64,000 nucleotides of DNA from Halichondria panicea (lineage: Eukaryota > Porifera > Demospongiae > Suberitida > Halichondriidae). Location: the NCBI RefSeq assembly GCF_963675165.1, contig NC_087385.1, positions 16,001 to 80,000 of the forward strand. Reading direction: 5' to 3'. Shown in pieces: positions 15,298-28,904 of this stretch. How positions within the stretch are numbered: the first letter of the stretch is position 1; every line of letters starts with the position of its first letter. Made by a program: the position numbers and the translations under genes. The notes below the pieces were generated by a model, which was not told the origin of the DNA, ran no database searches, and saw nothing but the letters and a program-made list of their open reading frames with translations.

Positions 15298-18200
15298 TGG
15301 GTGTGGTGTGTGTAAAGCAGGCCCATTTTAATGTTGAGCGCTCATAATTGGAGCTAGGATTGTGTAATTTCTGAATTAAAAAAAAATTTTTTTGTAGCCC
15401 TAGATCATTGAGCTACATTGTATTACACTCTAGTTTATGTCGCCCTCAATACAACCCCCTCCAGTTGTTCAGGTCATTCTTTGAGACCAACACTACTGGT
15501 GATCGTCATAGTGACACTGCCACCATCATCACCCTCGAGGGACGTACCTATCCAGTGGAGGTGCTGTACACAACACGCCCAGTGGCAGACTATCTCACAG
15601 CCAGTGTGGAGACAGTGCTGGCTCTACACAGAGGGGAGAAGCCAGGGGATGTGCTCGTGTTCCTAACTGGACAGGAGGAAGTTGAGAGAGGAGTGGAGCA
15701 ACTCAAGTGAGTCAGTACCACACTGTAGTAATAATTAAGAGCTGTTGAATTCAAAAAGGCCTATTAAGTGTTTAATGTTCCATTTTGAAGAAAAATTCCG
15801 AGGCACACTTTGTGATTAAATTTGTCCCTATAACTGTGTGTGCTTTGCTTGCTGTGTAGGGAACATGCTGCTCGTGCTAATAAGGGCATGCAGTTGCTGA
15901 TCCTGCCACTGTATGGAGGACTGCCTTATGCAGAACAGGTGAGGTCCATACGTTGTCATGGTTACCCGATACTGTCTACCCCCTCAGCTCAGAGTGTTTC
16001 ATAGGACTCCTCGGAACACACGCAAAGTGAGAGCTGCTACTTTCGTGTGTACAGTTAATGATAATGTTGTTTGTGTACCTAGGTGATATTGGCCACCAAC
16101 ATTGCAGAGACCTCAGTGACTATAGCTGGCATTGTGTACGGTAGGTGCTGGTGGGTGTGGTTAGTGGGTGTGGTCTGGCACCCACCCCCTAGCTATTTAT
16201 CTAATGATTGCCTCTATATTCACTTGCAGTGATTGACTGTGGATTTGTCAAACTGAAAGCTCTCTCATCAGAAACCAACTTAGGTACAGTGCTACATCCA
16301 TTGTGTTGTTCATGTGTTGTGTGTACTGGCATGTTTCTCGTCCACTGATTGCCAGTGAACCAAACGGTTTTTGTGGGGGAATTTTTGTTTAGGTCAGCTT
16401 GCCCACGAGAATAACACCCACGAACAGTACCCGCTATCCCGCTATACAGTATCGTACATGTATATACCTGTACAGTATACTATCACGACATTCCCTTCAT
16501 CACTAGAGTCCCTGGTGGTTGTTCCCATCTCCCAGTCCTCTGCCAGACAGAGAGCAGGGAGGGCTGGGAGGTTGCGCTCAGGCAAGGTCTATAGACTCTA
16601 CTCAGAGGACAGCTATGATAAGCTACAAGTATCCAGTGTCCCTGAAATGCAGCGCAGTCACCTCTCTCCTCTGGTGCTGCAGCTCAAGGCCCTCGGGGTT
16701 GATAATGTGCTCCGGTTCCAGTTCCTCTCTGTGAGTGTATAGTTGTGTCCCTGTGTGTATGGACAATCCTGTTACCTCACTTGAAAATAGCAAAAGCAGA
16801 AATTAAATGCGCTACACTGTGTAGACTAGTGTACAGAGCCTATAGTGTGGTCCCACTGTGTGCACTGTAGCTAGTGTACAGAGCCTATAGTGTGGTCCCA
16901 CTGTGTGCACTGTAGCTAGTGTACAGAGCCTATAGTGTGGTCCCGACTGTGTGCACTGTAGCTAGTGTACAGAGCCTATAGTGTGGTCCCACTGTGTGCA
17001 CTGTAGCTAGTGTACAGAGCCTATAGTGTGGTCCCACTGTGTGCACTGTAGCTAGTGTACAGAGCCTATAGTGTGGTCCCCACTGTGTGCACTGTAGCTA
17101 GTGTACAGAGCCTATAGTGTGGTCCCACTGTGTGCACTGTAGCTAGTGTACAGAGCCTATAGCGTGGTCCCCACTGTGTACACTGTAGCTAGTGTACAGA
17201 GCCTATAGTGTGGTCCCACTGTGTGCACTGTAGCTAGTGTACAGAGCCTATAGTGTGGTCCCCACTGTGTACACTGTAGCTAGTGTACAGAGCCTATAGT
17301 GTGGTCCCACTGTGTGCACTGTAGCTAGTGTACAGAGCCTATAGCGTGGTCCCCACTGTGTGCACTGTAGCTAGTGTACAAAGCCTATAGTGTGGTCCCC
17401 ACTGTGTGCACTGTAGCTAGTGTACAGAGCCTATAGTGTGGTCCCACTGTGTGCACTGTAGCTAGTGTACAGAGCCTATAGTGTGGTCCCACTGTGTGCA
17501 CTGTAGCTAGTATTTGCCAGGGCCTAGTGCACTTGCAACAGAGAATTGCCTAACAGCAAAACCACAATAATATTTAGATAATAATTTCTTAGCCTAAAAC
17601 CCTAAACCTGTATCTATCTCTGGGAGTGGCTTAGTGGTTAGGGTGGTGGCTTCGTATCATATTATAGATAAGGCGTGGGTTCGATTCCCTCTTGGGGGAC
17701 TTTTCTTCAAATCAACAAGTAATTTCCCTAACTTTTGAATGTACATAATCAAGTTGGGGCGTCGCCCGGTTTCTGTGAAACGAAGTTTCACGGAAACTGG
17801 GCGACGACCCAACTTACCCTTTTTAGGTAGATTAGGTTCTGTCTTTTTTCTTCTCAGATATGTGCTAGTCAGAAGTGGCTGAAATAACTACGCTAAATAT
17901 AATTTCCCCTTTCAGTTTCGGCCCTGATACTGATATTCATATCTTTATACAATCTAAATTTGTGGTTTTGCTGTGTTGCAAGTGCACTGCAATCCACTGT
18001 AGTGGTGGACTTATGAGGTTTACATTTCCTGAATAAAGATTTTATGTCAATACCTGCTGACTCATCACTCTTCCCACAGCCTCCACCAGCTCACAACCTA
18101 CTGCAAGCACTCGAGCTACTCTACGCCCTGGAAGGTAACCATAGCAACATGTGCATACTCCCACTTAACCACACACCCCCAGCAATCAATGACACGAGTG

Positions 18201-20402
18201 ACCTCTCGCGACCCCTGGGGGAACATATGGCAGAGTTCCCTCTTAATCCAATGTTTGCGAGGATGCTCCTGCAATCAGGTAAGCTGGTTAATTAGAGGGG
18301 CCACCTCTTTGATTACCTCGTGTTTGTGCATGTGCAGATCAGTTTGGTTGCTCTGAGGAAGTGTTGACTGTAACAGCCATGCTACAGATACATCACGTCT
18401 TCACAGTTCCCAGTAGAGCCAAGGGAGCTGCTGTAAGTTAGTGTGTGTACAGTGGCCAAGGGAGCTGCTGTAAGTTAGTGTGTGTACAGTGGCCCAGGGA
18501 GCTGCTGTAAGTTAGTGCGTGTACAGTGGCCAAGGGAGCTGCTGTAAGTTAGTGTGTGTACAGTGGCCCAGGGAGCTGCTGTAAGTTAGTGCGTGTACAG
18601 TGGCCCAGGGAGCTGCTGTAAGTTAGTGCGTGTACAGTGGCCCAGGGAGCTGCTGTAAGTTAGTGCGTGTACAGTGGCCCAGGGAGCTGCTGTAAGTTAG
18701 TGCGTGTACAGTGGCCCAGGGAGCTGCTGTAAGTTAGTGCGTGTACAGTACAGTGTATGTGTGTACAGTTAAAGTACTGTATAATGTATTGCTCTACATG
18801 TTGTGTACATACAGGCTACATGTACACACATGTACACGTGCATGTACACGTGCATGCACACGCATGTACACGCATGCACACGCATGCACACGCATGCACA
18901 CGCATGTACACGCATGCACACGCATGCACACGCATGCACACGCATGTACACGCATGTACACGCATGCACACGCATGCACACGCATGCACACACATGTACA
19001 CACATGCACACGCATGTGTGTGTGTGATTCATAATGCAGGCTACAGCTCGACGCATGTTCTGTGTGTATGAGGGAGATCACCTGACACTACTCAATATAT
19101 ACAGAGCCTTCATTAGAGTGAGCAACACACCCAACACTGACACATCACATCCATCAGGGTATATATAAATACAGCCGGCCCATAAGGCCATTGTCTTTTG
19201 ATGAAATAGACTTTTTTTACCCCTCCCAGAACTTTGATCAGAGTATCATATACCAAGTGATAGGCCTTGTCTAGATTGGATATTATAGCCTATTTTAGTG
19301 AATCTATGTATACGTGTCTCTTGGCTTGCAGTACAACAAGAACTCGAGATGGTGTCAAGAGAACTACCTCAATTACAAAGGTCAGTCAGAGCTGGTCTAG
19401 ACGTGTGCTGATATCATCCTGCAGGATTGTGTCGCGCTGTTAGCATTCGTGAGCAGCTCAAGAAACTGCTGCATCGTTTCAAAGTCAAACTAGTCTCCTG
19501 TGAAGGTACACTACCCCCCCCCTCCCCATTGTTTATATGACCCCCTGACTACACTACCCCCCCCCCCCCCATTGTTTATATGACCCCTTGACTACACTAC
19601 CCCCCACATAGATGACCCCCTCCCAGTGCAGAGGTGCATAGTGTCTGGGTTCTTCTCCAATGCTGCTAGACTACATTACAGTGGTAGTTACCGCACTGTG
19701 CGAGGAGACCACACCCTCCACATACACCCGTCCTCTGTACTCTATGAGCAACCTGCTCCACAATGGTGAGGTCTTTAGCCTCCCAGGGTTGTATGAGCAG
19801 CCTGCTCCACAATGGTGAGGTCTTTAGCCTCCCAGGGTTGTATGAGTAACCTGCTCCACAATGGTGGGGTCTTTAGCCTCCCAGGGTTGTATGAGCAACC
19901 TGCTCCACAATGGTGAGGTCTTTAGCCTCCCAGGGTTGTATGAGTAACCTGCTCCACAATGATGAGGTCTTTAGCCTCCCAGGGTTGTATGAGTAACCTG
20001 CTCCACAATGGTGAGGTCTTTAGCCTCCCAGGGTTGTATGTAATAAGGTAATACCTGTTTCTTGCCATCAGCATTTTTCGATTTGTGAGAGCTAAAGTAT
20101 GCTATTGTCTACACACACACACACACACACACACAGGTTGGTATTTAATGAAGTGATACAAACCTCCAAGCATTTCATGAGGGACGTGTCAGTGGTAAGT
20201 GAACCCCCCCTGAACCCTATAGTGTGTTAAGTGCTGACACTGCAGATTGAGCCTGAGTGGCTGTATGAGCTGGCACCACACTTCTACCATTACGGAACTG
20301 TAAGAGTTGCTTTATTATAAGTCAGCCCATAATAAGTGTATCTACTGTATACAGGAGAGACAGCTGGCAGAGGCAAAGAGGAGACGAACTGATCAGAGAT
20401 AA
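13654..20402 (+). CDS. DHX35: DEAH-box RNA helicase DHX35
   Basis: ATP-dependent RNA helicase of the spliceosome-associated DEAH/RHA group. Exon 1 (13654-13684, [10 protein letters not shown]) joins 13789-13925, then 14534 onward. Helicase motifs in order: [11 protein letters not shown], Ia [83 protein letters not shown] and [25 protein letters not shown]. The HA2/OB-fold part follows ([72 protein letters not shown]). It ends AKRRRTDQR. About 15 short exons. Two donors inside the gene are tandemly duplicated, and long intronic repeats inflate it. Confidence 0.95.
13700..13780. repeat. CA microsatellite
   Basis: (CA)n of about 40 bp plus a shorter CA block, filling the first DHX35 intron. Confidence 0.9.
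14043..14203. mobile_element. MITE with caggggcggatccag termini
   Basis: About 160 bp between caggggcggatccag and its near-perfect inverse ctggatccgccactg. agtag lies directly outside both ends, a possible target-site duplication. No coding capacity; in an intron of DHX35. Confidence 0.75.
14336..14532. repeat. (CCAT)n tetranucleotide repeat
   Basis: About 49 tetranucleotide units, mostly ccat with gcat interruptions. It runs up to the acceptor AG (14532-14533) of the DHX35 exon that carries the P-loop. Confidence 0.97.
15270..15413. repeat. GT tract and dispersed intronic repeat
   Basis: A GT tract (15270-15312) followed by gttgagcgctcataattgga, gctaggattgtgtaatttct and tttttgtagccct. The second part matches the repeat at 2534-2632 and the inverted copies in METTL17 introns. 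Confidence 0.5.
16803..17515. repeat. About 45-bp minisatellite, about 15 copies
   Basis: Tandem copies of a unit containing gtgtgcactgtagctagtgt and acagagcctatagtgtggtc, differing by single bases and a variable C run. In a DHX35 intron. It directly abuts the composite inverted-repeat element that follows. Confidence 0.95.
17622..17700 (+). repeat. tRNA-derived SINE-like segment
   Basis: An A-box-like block tggcttagtggttagggtgg and a B-box ggttcgattcc are about 50 bp apart, as in tRNA genes with Ser/Leu-like D arms. The acceptor stem and T stem pair poorly, so a functional tRNA is unlikely; a tRNA-derived SINE head fits better. Confidence 0.55.
17753..17816. repeat. Near-perfect hairpin
   Basis: About 30 bp arms: agttggggcgtcgcccggtt with ctgtgaaac on the left and the inverse gtttcacggaaactgggcga then cgacccaact on the right. 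The loop is only a few bases. GC-rich within an AT-rich element. Confidence 0.85.
18418..18750. repeat. About 37-bp array of an exon end plus splice donor (DHX35)
   Basis: About nine copies of gggagctgctgtaagttagt followed by gcgtgtacagtggc. The first copy holds the genuine exon end and donor (GGAGCTGCT|gtaagttag); each later copy repeats the last exon bases and a consensus donor. Confidence 0.92.
18815..19026. repeat. Alternating purine-pyrimidine repeat
   Basis: About 200 bp of cacacgcatg/tacacgcatg hexamer-type repeats, strictly alternating pyrimidine-purine over most of its length. In a DHX35 intron, ending about 14 bp before the next acceptor. Confidence 0.92.
19738..20040. repeat. About 49-bp array of an exon end plus splice donor (DHX35)
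   Basis: Six copies of tatgagcaacctgctccaca followed by atggtgaggtctttagcctc and ccagggttg. The first contains the real exon end (CCACAATG|gtgagg). Confidence 0.92.
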
Positions 20403-20749
20403 TGCATTAATCATTATTGTTCATTATCATTAATTCTTGAGAATTTAAGTAGCCTTCACTGACCTCCCTCTGCTGGCCTCCCTGATAAGTGTGGCCTGGG
20501 ATCGAGGCTAGTGTACTTGACGGTCTATACCCATTACATTCGAGGGTATTTCCCTAACACGGCATGACCTAATGTGAACACACAGCATGTTCCCTGACTA
20601 GACTAGACTCGAACTTGATCCCAGCAGCTCTAGAAACGTCTCTGTCCCTCGCGACCCTACACTACACACTACCATACACACAGTGAGTCCACTCCTCTAT
20701 CATACCCTGTGCCTACCCCAGTCCCTGGTTACTGTACTCCAGGTATCAT
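20403..20749. promoter_or_regulatory. Intergenic region and promoter of the DnaJ gene
   Basis: 347 bp between the DHX35 stop and the DnaJ ATG, both on the + strand. No clear motif beyond pyrimidine-rich stretches near 20650-20740. Assignment is by position. Confidence 0.4.
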
Positions 20750-23903
<3,154 letters not shown>

Positions 23904-24177
23904 CACTCTTAGATCTATATTCACTGCTTTGATTGTATTTATGGACTGGTTTTGTGGTTACTGCTATATTATTGTTCGAATAACGTTTGCCCATACCAAA
24001 TAATTGATTCGATTAGCATGAGACTGAGATAAAGTCTGACAATAGTATCATCATAATAGGAGAGTGCAAACACACACTACAAAAGCCAAAGCTAAAAATA
24101 AAATTCATGAAGTAATTTATAATTAATTAATTAAGAAGACGGTACTAGATAATTATAAGTGTTCACATTGTTCATAG
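23904..24177. other. Convergent 3' ends
   Basis: The DnaJ stop (+) and the kinase stop (-) face each other across 274 bp of AT-rich DNA. Nothing else recognised. Confidence 0.5.
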
Positions 24178-27163
24178 TTAAAAGGGTGCTATTTTGTTCA
24201 GTTCCACCATCACCTGTGCCATGCTGGGTCGATGGCTGGGCTCTCTCTCAATACAGCCGACTATCAGCTCGTACACTGCAGGACGCTCTCTCTTGATTCT
24301 TTCAAATATCTCAGGGAAATTATCTTGACTCGGAAATCGACTGGCAGTCACTTCAGCCAACACAATGCCGTAGCTGTAGACGTCAATCTTGACAGTTTGT
24401 GGAGGAGGTCGTACAAGCGGTTGAGGGATGACTTCAGGAGGGGAGTAGATCATGGCCCCCTCTCCCATCGTATGAGCATGCTGCAGGAAGTTGGCTGAGC
24501 CAAGGTCAGAGACCTTCCCCTTCCACTGGTGGTTGGGCATTCGCTGGAGGAGGACGTTGGGAGCACTCACATCACGGTGGATGATGGGATCGTAGCGCTG
24601 GTGCAGGTAGTCCAGAGCTAGGGCAATGTCCATGAAGATCGAGAGGCGGTTTCCTGGGTCCAGTTGATTCTCTTCGTACGCTTGTCGGAGATTTATGTCC
24701 AGAAGCTCAGTGATGATGAGAGGAGGGGACTGGTCAAACACTGCCCCAATGAATGCACCAGATTGGGGTGTCGTACTTCAGCCAAGAGCCTCATTTCTCT
24801 CTGGAGTCTCTCCAGATTGCGTGGGTTGACAATGGCAGCAAAGAGTCGCTTGACGGCTACGCTCACTGTTCCCTCCAGTACCTCCCCCCATCCTCCAGTG
24901 CCAATCGTTCTCATCGTGATCACTCTGTTTGCCGGAATCCTCCACACCTCTGTGTTGTGTGCTGCCAACTCTTTCGTCTTGCCTTCTAACTCCCTCTCTA
25001 GAGCTATGATTCGAGCAGACAGGTCAGCTTCTCTTCTGTTGATCTCAGCCAATTCTCTAGCTTGTGTAACTAATTCATGATCTCTAATCGCCAATTCTCG
25101 ATCTTTCACTTGTAAAAGTAATTGTGTAGCTTGCTCTCTTTGCTCTGCCAGCTGTGCTCTTTCCTCAGCATCTCCATGACGACAGTTGGCCTCGGTCAAT
25201 TCTCGATCTTTCTCTTGCAACTGTAGGTGGTGGTGACGTTGAGTGTCGTGCTCTCTCTGCTCTGCTGCTCGTAACTGTTGTTCCAGAGCCCTCACCCGGT
25301 CTTGAGAGGAGCGGTCGCTGGTCTCACTGACAAATGAGGCACAAGCGATTGCTTGTCTGATCCTCTTCTCACTCAGTCGCTGGGCGGAGCCTCTAGTGTC
25401 GTTGTGGGCCACATCCACGAGAGCCCACTTCCCAGCTGAGGGTCCAGCAACAGACGCTGAGGGTCCAGTCAACTCTGTAGGGGGGATTAAGGAACAAATG
25501 TAACAGTATATGCATTCAGAGTCATTGACACATGTATTGTGTGTGCTTGTCTATCAGACAATAGTTGCCATGGCTACATGTACTAGTAGCTGCTCACTAA
25601 ATCTCAGTACGGTGGTCTCAGCAAGGGGATCTCTCCCCACCTCCTGCTTGCCTCCAAACACGAGGACCTCAGTGAGTCCTGGTCCCAGACTGGTGGCAGT
25701 GATGGAGTGGTAGTAATGTGGTGTCATTGACTCAGGAGGTGTCACCTGGAGGCACAAAGAGTGATGTTCTGTTTGACATGTACTGTATAACAATATAACA
25801 CAGTAGCTATAGAATTGCAGTAGCTATAGAATTGTGTGTACATAATATGAGTATTTATAAAAGCCTCCTAAAAGTTAAATTAAGACTTACAAACGTATTC
25901 CACACTGACAGTCTACTACCAGTGTGCACAGTACATGTAGCGCACACCCACACACTACCAGACATGTACAATGTTACAACTATAGCCTCAGGCTGAAGCA
26001 GCAGTTGTGGTATATATCACTGCTGCAGGTTGTGTATTGTAGGTCTACATCCTCACCTCTGCCCACTTGACAGTATCAACATCCAGTAACCACATGTCCC
26101 CCAATGGCTCGTTGTCCTCACCCAGTCCTCCGTACACCAGTAGTTGAGGGTGGTCCTGGCCATAGTTGAGACAACAGGCAGCATGGCCTTCCCTCTCCAC
26201 TGGCCATGGCTCTCCCTGTACTGGCTTCACCTTAGTGACCTCCTACACACAGTGAACACACAGTATTGTGCATTTCAATGTGGCAGTACTAATTCCAACT
26301 CACCATGGTCCTGAAGTCAAATATGTAGACTTCATTGACCACACCACGGCCAGGTTGCCACCCTCCAAAGAGAACTGCCCTGTGCTGGTCCACCATGGTG
26401 AAGGTGAAGTCATCACAGGGAGGAGGTCTCTCTCTCCTCTGAGCTCAGGGGGGGACGACCACACACCTGGAAGTGGGGGTGGGGCAATTTAGAGAATGGT
26501 ACAATGTTACATCATCCTTATAACATTGATTGATATGAAAGTGAACATGGTTTCCTATGTGAGTAAGGGTGGGACTCCGCCTACCAGTAGCTAGATACCC
26601 TATAAGTGTGAAAACATACAGCGAATGCGCACTTTGATAAAATTACCATTTTGTGTGTCAAAGAAATGAAACTCGTTTGTCCATCCCATTCCATCAGAGT
26701 GTCCACTCTTGGTGAATGTTGATCCTGGTTGTGTGGTGCCCTCAATACCGAGTCCTCCAAAGCAGCACAAAGTTCTCTCATTCACACGGACAAGTCCACA
26801 GAAAGCCTTTTTCATAGGCTGACTACCAGAGGTTTGAACTTTGGTCCACTGGAGAGTGTCCAGATCAAGCTTGCTCATGTCATTGACGTAAGAAGACCCA
26901 TCACTACCACCAAAGGTGTACAGGCAACGACCTACACAAACAGAGCAACCACCCCGCTCTTCAGGGGGTAGAGGTCCAGTGGTGGGCAAGAGGCTCCACA
27001 GCTCAGTGCTTGGATCATACACAGCAATGATATTAGACCCTCTCAGTCCTGGACCAGCCCCCCTCCACATGTAATGGTGTCCGTCAACTGCAGAGAATTG
27101 ACCCCAACGAGGTGATGGTTCAACTGGTGGTCGACTGAGAAATGAGCGGAACCTTGCTTTCAT
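24178..27163 (-). CDS. Kelch-repeat / coiled-coil / TKL-type protein kinase
   Basis: Proposed five-exon gene: 26647-27163, 26304-26466, 26057-26242, 25598-25745, 24178-25474. The first four exons code Kelch repeats (CLYTFGGSDGSSYVNDMSKL, LCCFGGLGIEG, AVLFGGWQPGRGVVNEVYIF, LLVYGGLGEDNEPLGDMWLL, VLVFGGKQEVG). The last has a long coiled coil (EQQLRAAEQREHDTQRHHHL onward), then a kinase domain: IGTGGWGEVLEGTVSVAVKR (Gly loop, Lys), HRDVSAPNVLL (catalytic Asp), DLG in place of DFG, and the APE-region equivalent YSPPEV. The join of Kelch to kinase (donor A|gtgagc at 25597, acceptor at 25475) is in phase but predicted by eye. Two single-base frame breaks are visible: after AEVRHPNLV (near 24764) and in a (GA)n run of exon 2 (near 26431). 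Both are probably sequence errors, otherwise the gene is inactive. Such Kelch-TKL architectures are known as expanded in sponges; the ligand is unknown. The exon may begin upstream of the ATG at 27163. Confidence 0.75.
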
Positions 27164-27166
27164 AAT

Positions 27167-27484
27167 CTGCATACATGAGGAGACACACTTTAATGGGCAT
27201 GTTAGGTGACTACCACAGTGATCTGAGTACAGGTGACTACCACAGTGATCTGGTACGCTGACTAGTGACTGTATAGTATCATCATGACCATAGCATATCA
27301 GTAACCAAGTGACCCATGCTCTCAACACACCGTGCTCTGTTAGATCTAGTCTGTCAGGCTTCATGGGCTTCCAGGAGGTTGGTAGACATCTTCAACACTT
27401 GCACTATACATATGTAATAATTTGACAAAGCCACAGCCCCACCCACAAATACCAACAGTGTGGATTCAAGAATTGTGTCCACAG
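27167..27484. other. Intergenic region upstream of the Kelch kinase
   Basis: 318 bp with a 20-bp direct duplication (gtgactaccacagtgatctg at about 27206-27250) and possibly a 5' UTR exon. ATGAAGCCTGACAGACTAG at 27364 could open a short alternative first exon, but no donor was convincing. Confidence 0.35.
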
Positions 27485-28752
27485 TCAGTGTTTGAATGTT
27501 CTAGCTATGGTGGTGGTGAGTGTTCTGCTGACAATGGGAGAGTACTTGACAGCTGTGGGGGCCAGTCTCAATAACACCATGTCCAGAATGAACCCTGTAA
27601 ACCCCCATATCCGATGGGGACCTCCTCTAAAGGCGGGGCTATGATACGAGGTGAGACTACGCCCCCTCATCCTGAACTCTGTGTACCCTTGGTGACGAGG
27701 GTTGGCCAGGTGATGCAGGGGCAGCGTGAACACCTCCTCCACCTGGAACAGTGTGGGTGTGTGTGGGGGGGGGGATTAAATCCATATACATTGAAGTACT
27801 AACAAAGCCATTTGTACACAACCAGTAACCATAAAAAACCTTTGCGAATGCCAAATCAGCTGAAAAATTTACTTTTTGCGATCTAACTATTGTATTATGG
27901 CAAGGATCGTGTGTATTTATTGCGATTTTATTTATTGTTGAGAATTGATCAACCCTAGCAAAGTTTGCATACGTTTGATGCTGGCAAAACATTCTAGTAA
28001 TACGATACTATAATACTGAGCGTCGACAAGATGATGGAGACAACTTCACTCCACTCTAGGGGTCCCTCACCTCAGCTGGGTTGACTCTCAGTGTAGTGAA
28101 GTCCAGCTCCCTCACTCTACCAACCACTGGAGTGATGATAGAGGAGCGGCCACGGCCAGGAAGTGGATGGAGTCTCCCCCACACCTCCACACTCTGAGGG
28201 GAAATCCCCAGCTCCTCCTCCGTCTCCCTTAGGGCTGTGGCAGTGGACGTGCCATCTCCATCATCCACTACACCACCGGGAAAACTGCACGAGAGAAATA
28301 ACACATTTAAGAATGACAGCTAGCTTGTTATTGTAAGAGTTTGTACCACTGACAAGACTACAACCCATGCAGGGACAGGGATAAGTGGTTGTTAGACCAC
28401 AAGCTACGGCCTGTACAATATTATATATACTAGGAGGTTTATATTCCTCCATTACAAGAGCCCTACAAGGCCTACCTCAGTTATATACTAGAGACACAAA
28501 TGGATGCATACATGTTCCCCCAGGGTCTCACCTGACTTGGTTCCTGTGATGAGACAACTCTCTGGATCTCAGAGTGAACAGTACAGAAGGTTCTCCTCCC
28601 ACAGTTACCAGGGGAACCAGGACAGCTGCACACTTCCTATCAGCCTCCTCTGGCCATTGCTCCTCTCTCTGTGTCTGGGCTAGTCTGGCTACCACTCGCT
28701 GAACATTAGCTGGCTCGAATACACTTCTCCAGTGTTCCTTGTCTTCTTCCAT
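27485..28752 (-). CDS. NUDT8: Nudix hydrolase, CoA diphosphatase type (NUDT7/8-like)
   Basis: Predicted to hydrolyse CoA and acyl-CoA to 4'-phosphopantetheine derivatives and 3',5'-ADP, in mitochondria or peroxisomes. Three exons, 28532-28752, 28071-28283 and 27485-27742, with consistent phases, give about 230 aa as in the family. N-terminal AAVLVPLVTVGGEPSVLFTL and RSRELSHHRNQVSFPGG (the family-typical beta strands), then the Nudix box GGVVDDGDGTSTATALRETE followed by EELGI. The REx2EE core is intact; the first Nudix Glu is Asp here. No clear signal or PTS1 is visible (the end is RTFKH). Its ATG lies 16 bp from a 17-bp inverted repeat in the divergent promoter shared with the FG-GAP gene. 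Confidence 0.88.
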
Positions 28753-28904
28753 TTAATAGTCTACAAAATAGGAACGGATCGCTACACTATTGAAGTATTA
28801 TTGTTTATCAGTTCATATGTAGCGATCCGTTCCTGTTTAACGTAAAGGGTCAACACACAATAAAATTAATTACAAGAAGAAGCTTATTCTGCTACTGTCC
28901 CAGG
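28753..28904. promoter_or_regulatory. Divergent promoter with a perfect 17-bp inverted repeat
   Basis: 152 bp between the NUDT8-like ATG (-) and the FG-GAP gene ATG (+). aggaacggatcgctaca at 28770-28786 is repeated as its exact inverse tgtagcgatccgttcct at 28818-28834, with a 31-bp AT-rich spacer. It could be a pair of binding sites, a cruciform or a small element remnant. Confidence 0.65.

Larger units (their letters stand above)
17528..17990. mobile_element. Composite terminal-inverted-repeat element carrying a tRNA-like sequence
   Basis: Left end agtgcacttgcaaca then, after a short insert, cagcaaaaccacaa. Right end ttgtggttttgctg then tgttgcaagtgcact, its inverse. Inside lie a tRNA-derived segment (17622-17700) and a hairpin (17753-17816). 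No transposase is visible, so this is a non-autonomous element. Confidence 0.65.

Noticed and set aside
17622-17700. Functional tRNA gene
   Set aside because: A- and B-box are present, but the stems pair poorly and it sits within a repetitive element.
16803-19026. CRISPR array
   Set aside because: Units are contiguous tandem repeats without unique spacers, in introns of an animal gene.
24178-25474. Receptor tyrosine kinase
   Set aside because: No signal peptide or membrane helix; the kinase is preceded by a coiled coil and Kelch exons.
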